From Gallionellaceae bacterium CG11_big_fil_rev_8_21_14_0_20_60_62 (GTDB lineage: Bacteria > Pseudomonadota > Gammaproteobacteria > Burkholderiales > Gallionellaceae): a stretch of DNA of 9,296 bases. Every line of letters begins with the position of its first letter. Positions within the stretch are counted from its first letter, which is position 1. Below, piece by piece: positions 1-5,588 of the stretch. A program made the position numbers and the translations under genes. The stretch spans positions 14,682-23,977 of the forward strand of contig PCWU01000003.1 of NCBI GenBank assembly GCA_002787455.1. The letters are read 5' to 3'. The notes under the pieces are model-generated. The model was not told where the DNA came from, ran no database searches, and was given only the letters and a program-made list of their open reading frames with translations.

Positions 1-233
1 ATCACCGAGCCGTCGGAAAATTTGCCTTGTTTGTAACCTTTGATCGCTTTCTTGTTTGCGTAGAGGTGGTGAATGCCGCCGAATGCGCCAAACAGCGGGT
101 GTCCATCTTCGATCACCATGCTCTTGACGTGGTGCCAGTCGCGGTAGCCCGCAGGGTACGGCACGGTTGCGTCAGCGGCGAGGGCGTTAATCGTACTGCC
201 AACAAGTGCGGCGAAAATTAAAGTGCGTTTCAT
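1..233 (-). CDS. Cytochrome P460-family protein, N-terminal part (cut by window start)
   Basis: Seventy-seven codons are visible from an ATG at 233 and the frame runs off the window at base 1. The protein opens with a signal peptide (MKRTLIFAALVGSTINALAA, cleavage near residue 20), so it is exported to the periplasm. It continues with YPAGYRDWHHVKSMVI and FGGIHHLYAN, which I recognise as the start of the cytochrome P460 / cytochrome c'-beta fold. Family members carry a c-type haem on a C-terminal CXXCH that lies outside this window. Known members either oxidise hydroxylamine or bind nitric oxide; which applies here cannot be judged from this part. The start is well supported by AAGGAG six bases upstream. 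The gene has its own sigma70-like promoter and a palindromic operator overlapping the expected transcription start. It lies downstream of nirK on the same strand but is separated from it by a terminator. Confidence 0.85.
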   Translation of the reverse strand, partial: MKRTLIFAALVGSTINALAADATVPYPAGYRDWHHVKSMVIEDGHPLFGAFGGIHHLYANKKAIKGYKQGKFSDGSV

Positions 234-256
234 GTCGTTCTCCTTTTCGAGTTTGT

Positions 257-282
257 TTATTGCTTCGAGTCGAAGCAATAAC
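257..282 (-). promoter_or_regulatory. Operator-like palindrome at the P460 gene start site (site 1)
   Basis: A perfect 12-bp inverted repeat (arms 257-268 and 270-281, centre G at 269) with half-site TTATTGCTTCGA. It directly abuts the -10 box at 283-288 and so covers the predicted transcription start. The same arrangement, with an 18/26 matching site, is found at nirK (1476-1501). A dyad in this position would act as a repressor site. The divergent MarR-family gene is the obvious candidate regulator, which is inference. Confidence 0.75.
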
Positions 283-311
283 ATCATATAAGCCGTCCTT
301 CATGTTGTCAA
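283..311 (-). promoter_or_regulatory. Sigma70-type promoter of the P460-family gene
   Basis: On the minus strand a consensus -35 TTGACA (306-311) is followed by a 17-bp spacer and the -10 TATGAT (283-288). The transcription start should fall near 276, inside the palindrome at 257-282, leaving a leader of about 43 bases to the ATG at 233. The near-consensus boxes suggest strong basal activity that needs repression. Confidence 0.8.
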
Positions 312-376
312 TATTTGTTTCGACAGCCACCATTGTTCTGCTCGCCGACTCCTGACCTGCACCGCAAATTCGCCAT

Positions 377-403
377 AAAAAAATGCCCGCACAATGGCGG
401 GCA
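377..403 (-). terminator. Rho-independent terminator of nirK
   Basis: Read on the minus strand, TGCCCGC (403-397) pairs perfectly with GCGGGCA (390-384) around a 6-base loop and is followed at once by seven T residues (383-377). It starts 23 bases after the nirK stop codon. It separates nirK from the P460-family gene, which has its own promoter. Confidence 0.88.
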
Positions 404-426
404 CCGGAAAATAAAATCACCGACTT

Positions 427-1371
427 TTAACGCAGGGTGATTCGATCGCCGCGTCCTTTCTTCGGATCCGCATCCGGCTTGTTCATCAGCACCGTGATTG
501 CGCCGCGCATCGCGGCTCCCATGGCGTGATCGACGATGGCAACATTGGTGGATCGGCCTGCGGGCGACACGATATCGAATGTGCTGCCCTCGGACACAGC
601 AACGTTATAGGTGGCCAAGCCATACAGTGTGTTGTTCGGATTGCCGCCCACGTACACCCTGTCCCACAATCCGGCAATCGGATGCAGCGCAACCGGATTG
701 TTGATGTTGGCATTCACGAAGTAAATGCGCACCCGCTCGCCCGGTTTGGCTTCCAGCACCTGTTTTGCGTCGCCGTCATGCACCGGGTCATAGTTGAACA
801 TTTTGCCGTTGATGAGTGAACCGGTCCATCCGCTGTTTTCCAGCAGCGCTACCGTGTTGCTGGTATCCGGGAAATACTGCTGCTGCACCAGAACATATTC
901 GCGGTCGGCCTTGGGAAAGTTCCTGGCGTTCTTGGGATCAACGATAATGACCCCGTACATGCCGTTGGCAATGTGCTGCTGCATCGGCATGGTGCCGCAG
1001 TGGTACATGTAAACACCGGGCAGTCTTGCCTTAAACGTAAAGTGCTTGGTTTCGCCCGGGGCAATCGAAGCAAACTCGTTCAGCACATCCACTTCTGCAA
1101 TGTGAAAATCCATCGAATGGGACATGCTGTTGGTCTCCGGATTCGTCAGAGTGAAGTCAACCGTGTCGCCCTCGCGCACCCGCACGGTCTTGCCCGGCAC
1201 TGTGCCGTCAAACGTCCAGGCCGTCCGCATGACCTTGCCGGCGTTGTCCACCGGCAGTTCGGCTTCTACCGCCTTCATGGTTACCTTCACCGTTTTTGCC
1301 AGAGCCTGCTGCACCGGCATCAGGCCTAGCGCGGCGACGGGGAATATCCACATCCAGTTTGATTTATGCAT
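427..1371 (-). CDS. nirK: Copper-containing nitrite reductase (NirK-type, two cupredoxin domains)
   Basis: A 314-residue periplasmic protein predicted to reduce nitrite to nitric oxide. Residues 1-25 form a signal peptide ending QQALA. Cupredoxin domain 1 has SHSMDFH and YHCGTMPMQQHIANGM. By comparison with known NirK these give type 1 copper ligands His85, Cys125, His133 and Met138, and type 2 ligands His90 and His124. The catalytic Asp is Asp88. Domain 2 supplies ALHPIAGLWD (His230, the second catalytic residue) and VDHAMGAAMRGA (His282, third type 2 ligand). The HXH motifs and HCH triad of laccases are absent, so it is not a two-domain laccase. Domain 1 has a shorter loop after the DFH motif than AniA-type enzymes as I recall them, and the tail ends GRGDRITLR, so it belongs to a divergent branch often labelled only as a multicopper oxidase-domain protein. 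The start at 1371 has GGAGGT five bases upstream and gives a clean signal peptide; an in-frame ATG at 1422 has neither. It is divergent from the MarR gene and has its own operator and terminator. Confidence 0.88.
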   Translation of the reverse strand: MHKSNWMWIFPVAALGLMPVQQALAKTVKVTMKAVEAELPVDNAGKVMRTAWTFDGTVPGKTVRVREGDTVDFTLTNPETNSMSHSMDFHIAEVDVLNEFASIAPGETKHFTFKARLPGVYMYHCGTMPMQQHIANGMYGVIIVDPKNARNFPKADREYVLVQQQYFPDTSNTVALLENSGWTGSLINGKMFNYDPVHDGDAKQVLEAKPGERVRIYFVNANINNPVALHPIAGLWDRVYVGGNPNNTLYGLATYNVAVSEGSTFDIVSPAGRSTNVAIVDHAMGAAMRGAITVLMNKPDADPKKGRGDRITLR

Positions 1372-1475
1372 GATGCACCTCCATTTGTCGTTCTGTTTGG
1401 AAACCGAAAATGACCGCAACATTCAATGCTCGAATCGATATCCTCAACAGATACTTTACCTCCTCGTGTGCGACA

Positions 1476-1501
1476 TATTTGCTTCGTATCGACTCAATTA
1501 A
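1476..1501 (-). promoter_or_regulatory. Operator-like imperfect palindrome in the nirK/marR intergenic region (site 2)
   Basis: This site matches site 1 (257-282) at 18 of 26 positions when both are read toward their genes; the shared core is ATTGnnTCGAnnCGAAGCAA. Its own symmetry is imperfect (six of nine pairs within TTGCTTCG...CTCAA). It abuts the nirK -10 box at 1502-1507 exactly as site 1 abuts the P460 -10 box. It also covers the predicted -35 (1489-1494) of the divergent marR promoter, so one bound protein could repress nirK and its own gene. Confidence 0.7.
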
Positions 1502-1517
1502 AGCCTAGGCTTATATT
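1489..1517 (+). promoter_or_regulatory. Predicted marR promoter, overlapping site 2 and the nirK promoter
   Basis: Plus strand: -35 TCGACT (1489-1494, four of six matches), 17-bp spacer, -10 TATATT (1512-1517, five of six). The -35 lies inside the operator-like site at 1476-1501, which would allow autorepression. The predicted start is near 1524, so the mRNA leader before the chosen ATG at 1560 is short and has no clear Shine-Dalgarno sequence. Confidence 0.5.
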
Positions 1518-1530
1518 TTTCACTTGTCAA
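1502..1530 (-). promoter_or_regulatory. Predicted nirK promoter
   Basis: Minus strand: consensus -35 TTGACA (1525-1530), a 17-bp spacer, then a weak -10 TAGGCT (1502-1507). The -10 is poor alone, but the layout repeats that of the P460 promoter, including the abutting operator. The expected start near 1495 gives a leader of about 124 bases. Confidence 0.6.
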
Positions 1531-1559
1531 TAATTGTTTTGATGCGCTACATTAACGCC

Positions 1560-2114
1560 ATGACTACTACTTTACTTATTCTGGAGCGTCTGGGTGCGCT
1601 CATCCATCAGTCCGTGCGCGACGATGCCGCCCGCCACGGCTTGCAGCCCATCCATGTCCAGGTCTTGGGTTATCTGGCGCGCGCCAACCACTACAGCGAT
1701 CTGCCCATAGCGGTAGCCGAGTTTTTCGGCATCACGCGCGGCACGGTGTCGCAGACACTGACCTTGCTCGAAGGCAAAGGATTGCTAACCAAGGAGAAAG
1801 ACGGCAAAGACGCGCGCCTGGTGCATTTGCACCTGACCGCAGCCGCCCGCAAGATTCTGCAAGAGAGCTGGGCGCAAAAAATGGAAATTGCCCTGCGTTC
1901 GATGCCGACAGATGCGGCCAGGCTGGACCAGTCGTTGCGCGCGCTGCTGGCAGGCTTGCAGCACCTTAACGGGCAACGCCCGTTCGGGGTTTGCCGCCAG
2001 TGCGCGCACTTCCTGACCGAAAAAAAGGGCGTGCGCTGCGGGTTGACGGGGGAATCACTGCGCCAGGAACAAACCGTGCGCATTTGCCGCGAGTGGCAGA
2101 CACCTGCCGGGTAG
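1560..2114 (+). CDS. MarR-family transcriptional regulator with C-terminal four-cysteine cluster
   Basis: A 184-residue winged helix-turn-helix regulator. The MarR core spans about residues 1-135: a dimerisation helix (LLILERLGALIHQSV), the recognition helix region (FFGITRGTVSQTLTLLEGKGLL) and the wing (KDGKDARLVHLHLT). An extension follows with Cys145-x2-Cys148-x11-Cys160-x15-Cys176 in the contexts CRQCAHF, RCGLTGESL and ICREW. Most MarR proteins lack such a tail; four conserved-looking cysteines suggest a zinc site or an iron-sulfur cluster that could sense NO or redox state (inference). It is divergent from nirK and probably represses nirK, the P460 gene and itself through sites 1 and 2. 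The start is uncertain: ATG 1560 places the first helix at the usual distance, while ATG 1542 and TTG 1524 are in frame; none has a good ribosome binding site. Confidence 0.88.
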   Translation: MTTTLLILERLGALIHQSVRDDAARHGLQPIHVQVLGYLARANHYSDLPIAVAEFFGITRGTVSQTLTLLEGKGLLTKEKDGKDARLVHLHLTAAARKILQESWAQKMEIALRSMPTDAARLDQSLRALLAGLQHLNGQRPFGVCRQCAHFLTEKKGVRCGLTGESLRQEQTVRICREWQTPAG

Positions 2115-2231
2115 CGATTTACTGGACGAACGGACACGAATTTCATCTTCCCGGGCATGGCGCAACAAACTCAATCTGCTGAAAATACGATCCGGCAACA
2201 CTCGGTTGCGCAACCCTTTCAGGAGATCAAC

Positions 2232-2813
2232 ATGAGCACTTTTACCCTGCACACACTGGATACCGCCCCTGCGGGTTCTTTGCCGATTCTCGATGCCGCC
2301 AACAAGGGGCTGGGTTTCATCCCGAACCTGTACGCGCATTTGGCGTCGTCGCCCGTCACCCTCGAAGCCTACAAAAATCTCGGCGCGTTGCTGGAAAAGA
2401 GCGCGTTCACTCCCGTCGAGCAACAGCTCATTCTCCTTGCGGTCAGCTTCGAGAACCGTTGCGGCTATTGCATGGCGGCGCACTCGTTCATTGCGCGCAA
2501 CATGGTCAAAGCCGACGCGGCGATCATCGCCACCCTGCGCGGCGGGCAGCCGCTGGCGGATGCGAAACTGAACGCGCTGGCGAATTTTGTGCGCGCCGTG
2601 GTGCGCGAGCGCGGATGGGTTGCGGACGGCAACGAGCTCAAAAGTTTCTTCACTGCCGGCTACACTCAGCAGCATGCCCTCGAAGTCATCCTCGGCGTGG
2701 CGATGAAAACCATCAGCAATTACACCAACCATCTGACCGATACCCCGCTGGATGCCGCGTTCGCCGCAGAGAAATGGGAACTGCCGGATGACTATGCGTG
2801 CTGCAAGAATTAG
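2232..2813 (+). CDS. AhpD-like / carboxymuconolactone decarboxylase-family protein
   Basis: A 193-residue cytoplasmic protein of the alkylhydroperoxidase D-like, all-helical family. The redox motif is Cys77-Gly-Tyr-Cys80 with His84 (ENRCGYCMAAH), the CXXC-x3-H pattern seen in AhpD-type disulfide reductases and peroxidase-related proteins. The Glu that usually lies 12 residues before the first Cys is Gln65 here; Glu63 or Glu74 might serve in the proton relay. The C-terminus holds an additional CC pair (DDYACCKN). The ATG at 2232 has AGGAG six bases upstream and fits the family start; an upstream in-frame ATG at 2157 adds a low-complexity tail with no ribosome binding site. It lies 117 bp downstream of the MarR gene on the same strand, so co-transcription is possible; a redox or peroxide-defence role is inferred. 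The physiological substrate is unknown. Confidence 0.85.
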   Translation: MSTFTLHTLDTAPAGSLPILDAANKGLGFIPNLYAHLASSPVTLEAYKNLGALLEKSAFTPVEQQLILLAVSFENRCGYCMAAHSFIARNMVKADAAIIATLRGGQPLADAKLNALANFVRAVVRERGWVADGNELKSFFTAGYTQQHALEVILGVAMKTISNYTNHLTDTPLDAAFAAEKWELPDDYACCKN

Positions 2814-2833
2814 ACAAACCAAGAAAACTCATT

Positions 2834-2913
2834 TCACGCGGGGACGCGGAACACGCGGAGAAAAACCCGATAATGGTTTTGAATTTATCCGCGCCCCTCT
2901 CGCCTCCGCGTGA
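2834..2913. repeat. GC-rich dispersed palindromic repeat, copy 1
   Basis: Two 26-base arms (2834-2859 and 2888-2913) are imperfect inverted copies, 18 of 26 positions matching; both start TCACGCGG when read inward. The loop is AT-rich. The pattern of tandem ACGCGGAG-like units resembles an intergenic repeat seen in many environmental bacterial genomes, from memory. It occupies the gap between the AhpD-like gene and the DUF427 gene and can form a stem-loop that may act as a terminator or mRNA end. A related copy lies at 6437-6515. The rest of the gap, 2914-3045, holds only a weak -10-like CATAAT at 2968-2973. Confidence 0.6.
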
Positions 2914-3045
2914 GTCATCTTTTCAGTTAGTTATGCTGCCTGTTGGTTCTCTGCACAAAACCTGCGGCATAATCAGGCTGCGGCGCAAATGTAAGGGAGG
3001 GTGTCTGCTGCCCGACCAATATCCATCTATTTCGAGGAGCACCCC

Positions 3046-3336
3046 ATGCCAAAAGCCATTTGGAACAATCAAATCATCGCCGAAGCCAAAGCGAGCGAGA
3101 TTCACCGCGTGGAAGGCAATGTCTATTTCCCGCTTTCCGCCGTGAAGCGCGAATTTCTGCAACCGAGTGACACACATACCCACTGCGTGTGGAAGGGCGA
3201 GGCCAGTTATTACAACGTGGCGGTCGGCGGCGAGGTGAACGAGGATGCGGCGTGGTATTACCCGGAGCCGTCGCAGATGGCGGCACGGATCAAGGATCAT
3301 GTGGCGTTCTGGCGCGGCGTGAAAGTGGAAGACTAA
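3046..3336 (+). CDS. DUF427 domain-containing protein, first gene of the ergothioneine operon
   Basis: A 96-residue protein covering a single DUF427 domain (PF04248). Recognisable family features are the opening KAIWNNQIIAEA, VEGNVYFPLSAV, the central THCVWKGEASYYNV and AAWYYPEPS near the C-terminal third. The family is small and beta-rich with no settled biochemical function. No signal peptide or membrane segment is present, so it is expected in the cytoplasm. The ATG at 3046 has GAGGAG about seven bases upstream. It ends three bases before the egtB start, so it is translated from the same mRNA; its position at the head of an egt operon suggests a link to ergothioneine or thiol metabolism, which is guilt by association only. 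Confidence 0.87.
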   Translation: MPKAIWNNQIIAEAKASEIHRVEGNVYFPLSAVKREFLQPSDTHTHCVWKGEASYYNVAVGGEVNEDAAWYYPEPSQMAARIKDHVAFWRGVKVED

Positions 3337-3339
3337 GCA

Positions 3340-4584
3340 GTGGGCATGTCCGCATTAGCGCAGCGTTTTCAGGCGGTGCGCGCCCGCTCCGAGGCCTTGT
3401 GCGCGCCGCTGGAGATTGAAGACTATTGCATTCAGGCGATGGAAAACGCGAGTCCGCCAAAGTGGCATCTGGCGCACGTGACTTGGTTCTTTGAGGCCTT
3501 CGTCCTTGCGCCCTTCGCCCCCGGCTACCGGGTATTCCAAAAAGAATTCGCGCACCTGTTCAATTCCTATTACGAAACGGCGGGGACATTCTTTCCGCGC
3601 CCGCAACGCGGCCTGCTGTCGCGCCCAACGGTGAAAGAAATTTATCGCTATCGCCAGCATGTCGATGGCGCGCTACTGGACTTGCTGGCAAACCCACCGC
3701 AACAACATGCCGCCGATATTTTGCAGCGCGTGCGTTTGGGCATCGAGCACGAGATCCAGCATCAGGAATTACTGCTGATGGATACGCTGTCCAACTTCTC
3801 GGCCAATCCCCTGTTGCCCGCGTATCACACGCCCGACTTGCCCGCTGCGTCTTCACAGCCGCCACTGGACTGGCAGACCTTCAGCGGCGGGCTAATCGAG
3901 ATCGGTCACGAGGGCGCTGAATTTTCCTATGACAATGAGCGCCCGCGCCATAAGGTTTGGCTCAACGATTTCCGCCTGGCCACACGCCTGACCAGCAATG
4001 CGGAGTACCTTGCCTTCATCGAGGACGATGGATATCACCGCGCCGATCTGTGGCTGTCGGATGGTTGGCACACGGTGCAGACCCAACACTGGCAAGCCCC
4101 CCTGTACTGGTTCAAGCAAGGCAGTGACAGGATGCACTTCGACCTGACGGGCGCGCATCCCTTGCGCGAGGACGAGCCGGTATCGCACTTGAGTTATTAC
4201 GAGGCGGACGCCTACGCGCGCTGGGCGGGAAAACGGCTGCCGACGGAAGCGGAATGGGAACACGCGGCGCATGCGCAAGCGCTCAGCGGCAACTTTCTCG
4301 ACAGCGGTCTGTATGTGCCGCAACCAGCGCCGCAGCCCGGTCTGTGCCAACTCTACGGCGAGCTGTGGCAATGGACACAAAGCGCCTATCTGCCCTACCC
4401 CGGCTTCCGCCCCTTGCCCGGCACCCTGGGCGAATACAACGGCAAGTTCATGTGCGACCAGATGGTGTTGCGCGGCGGATGCTGCGTGACGGCGCGGGAT
4501 CATCTTCGCGCCAGTTACCGCAATTTTTTTAGAGCCGCCGACCGCTGGATGTTTTCCGGCCTGCGCCTGGCCAAGGATATTTGA
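3340..4584 (+). CDS. egtB: EgtB, ergothioneine C-S bond-forming sulfoxide synthase
   Basis: A 414-residue non-haem iron enzyme that joins hercynine to cysteine or gamma-glutamylcysteine with oxygen. The N-terminal DinB-like domain (about 5-160) has KWHLAHVTWF, whose His46 fits the first iron ligand, and EHEIQHQE, giving His137 and His141 in the HX3HXE pattern. The C-terminal formylglycine-generating-enzyme-like domain (about 178-412) has RLPTEAEWEHAA, EYNGKFMCDQMVLRGG, ASYRNFF and RWMFSGLRLA. The usual GNVWEW-type segment reads GELWQW here, and VLRGG is followed by CC, small departures to note. Length is normal for the family. With no egtA or egtC in the window, cysteine itself may be the sulfur donor, as in some characterised EgtB types (inference). 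Start: GTG at 3340 has GGAAG eight bases upstream; ATG at 3346 is an alternative. The stop overlaps the egtD start. Confidence 0.93.
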   Translation: MGMSALAQRFQAVRARSEALCAPLEIEDYCIQAMENASPPKWHLAHVTWFFEAFVLAPFAPGYRVFQKEFAHLFNSYYETAGTFFPRPQRGLLSRPTVKEIYRYRQHVDGALLDLLANPPQQHAADILQRVRLGIEHEIQHQELLLMDTLSNFSANPLLPAYHTPDLPAASSQPPLDWQTFSGGLIEIGHEGAEFSYDNERPRHKVWLNDFRLATRLTSNAEYLAFIEDDGYHRADLWLSDGWHTVQTQHWQAPLYWFKQGSDRMHFDLTGAHPLREDEPVSHLSYYEADAYARWAGKRLPTEAEWEHAAHAQALSGNFLDSGLYVPQPAPQPGLCQLYGELWQWTQSAYLPYPGFRPLPGTLGEYNGKFMCDQMVLRGGCCVTARDHLRASYRNFFRAADRWMFSGLRLAKDI

Positions 4585-5588
4585 TGAGAAACGAATCGCC
4601 CACTCCGCAAACCGCCAACGAAACCGAAGCGGATTTTCTGCATTGCATGCTGGCCGGCCTGCGCCGCCAACCCAAATCCATCCCGCCAAAATTCTTTTAC
4701 GACGCGCGCGGTTCGCACCTGTTCGACCTGATCTGCGCCACCCCGGAGTATTACCCGACGCGCACCGAGACCGCCATCCTCGAACGCTACGGCGCGCAAA
4801 TGGCCGCGCGCATCGGCGCCTCGTGCCGGCTGATCGAGCTGGGCAGCGGCAGCGCCAGCAAGACCCCGCTGCTGTTGCGCCATCTGGCCGACGATGCGGT
4901 GTATGTGCCGATCGACATTTGCGCACCGCACTTGTTGCAAAGCACGGCACGCTTGCAGGCGCTGTTCCCGCAGATGGCCATGCAGCCCTTGTGCGCCGAC
5001 TACACGCAGCTCTCCGCACAGGATATGCAGTCCGACGCCGCGCAAAGACCGGTAATCTTCTTTCCCGGCTCGACGATAGGCAATTACGCACCGCAGGAAG
5101 CGGTGCAATTGCTGCGGGATGTCGCGCAGTGGGTCGGCCACGAAGGCGGATTATTGCTCGGCGTGGATTGCAAGAAATCACCCGCGCTACTGAATGCCGC
5201 CTACAACGATGCGGCCGGTCACACCGCCGCGTTCAACCTCAATCTGCTGGCGCGCATGCAACGCGAATTGGGCGCACAACTCGACCCTGAAGGTTTTTTC
5301 CATTACGCCTTTTATAACGCGTCGCTGGGCCGCATCGAGATGCATCTGGTCAGCCGCTGCCGCCAAAGCATCCGACTGGGAAATGAATCGTTCGCGTTCG
5401 AGGAAGGCGAAACCCTGCACACCGAGAACTCGTACAAATACGCCGCGCACGAATTCGGGCAACTGGCGCGCTCCGCCGGCTGGCATCTGAAAACCACCTG
5501 GAGCGATGCGCAAGGATTGTTCAACGTGCATTACTTGAGTCTTTCCGCCACCGAGCCGCGCCACCTCCTGCCTTTCGGTACGCCGTGA
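4584..5588 (+). CDS. egtD: EgtD, L-histidine N-alpha-methyltransferase
   Basis: A 334-residue SAM-dependent methyltransferase that converts histidine to hercynine, the first step of ergothioneine synthesis. Family signatures appear in order: PPKFFYDARGSHLFDLI, TPEYYPTRTE (Tyr57, histidine binding region), LIELGSGSASKT (SAM-binding loop at 84-94), VPIDI, FFPGSTIGNY (Asn167, fits the substrate-binding Asn), LLLGVDCKK and the TENSYKY motif with Glu281 and Ser283, which correspond to the histidine-binding Glu and Ser of the mycobacterial enzyme. Length is typical. The ATG at 4584 shares a base with the egtB stop (TGATG) and has AAGGA upstream within egtB, so translation is coupled; TTG at 4581 is in frame but less likely. 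The next gene overlaps its stop by three bases. Confidence 0.95.
   Translation: MRNESPTPQTANETEADFLHCMLAGLRRQPKSIPPKFFYDARGSHLFDLICATPEYYPTRTETAILERYGAQMAARIGASCRLIELGSGSASKTPLLLRHLADDAVYVPIDICAPHLLQSTARLQALFPQMAMQPLCADYTQLSAQDMQSDAAQRPVIFFPGSTIGNYAPQEAVQLLRDVAQWVGHEGGLLLGVDCKKSPALLNAAYNDAAGHTAAFNLNLLARMQRELGAQLDPEGFFHYAFYNASLGRIEMHLVSRCRQSIRLGNESFAFEEGETLHTENSYKYAAHEFGQLARSAGWHLKTTWSDAQGLFNVHYLSLSATEPRHLLPFGTP

Noticed and set aside
427..1371. Reading of the NirK-like protein as a two-domain laccase
   Set aside because: The HXH pairs and the HCH triad needed for a trinuclear copper site are missing, while the NirK type 2 ligands and catalytic Asp and His are present.
1423..1441. Weak dyad (CTCGAATCGAT) in the nirK leader as a second operator
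   Set aside because: It shares only the TCGA core with sites 1 and 2 and lies well downstream of the predicted start; a chance match is likely.
1524..1542. Possible FNR/DNR-type box (TTGTC....ATTGT) before marR; a similar 17/19 match occurs at 305-323
   Set aside because: The symmetry is poor, and both matches are explained by the -35 hexamer TTGACA on the minus strand of the nirK and P460 promoters plus flanking AT-rich bases.
2204..2215. Perfect 12-bp palindrome GGTTGCGCAACC before the AhpD-like gene
   Set aside because: It shares only TTGC/GCAA with the operator motif and sits close to the ribosome binding site; too short and GC-rich to claim as a regulatory site.
2055..2822. Minus-strand open frame of 255 codons
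   Set aside because: Antisense to the AhpD-like gene and the end of the MarR gene; no family resemblance.
2798..3145. Plus-strand open frame across the repeat, beginning near 2798
   Set aside because: Its first part is translated repeat DNA (RGDAEHAEK-like, a familiar spurious product) and its end overlaps the DUF427 gene in another frame.
3892..5181. Long open frame (429 codons) on the minus strand
   Set aside because: It lies opposite egtB and egtD, both of which match their families throughout; the antisense product is arginine-rich and low in recognisable motifs, as expected from a GC-rich shadow.
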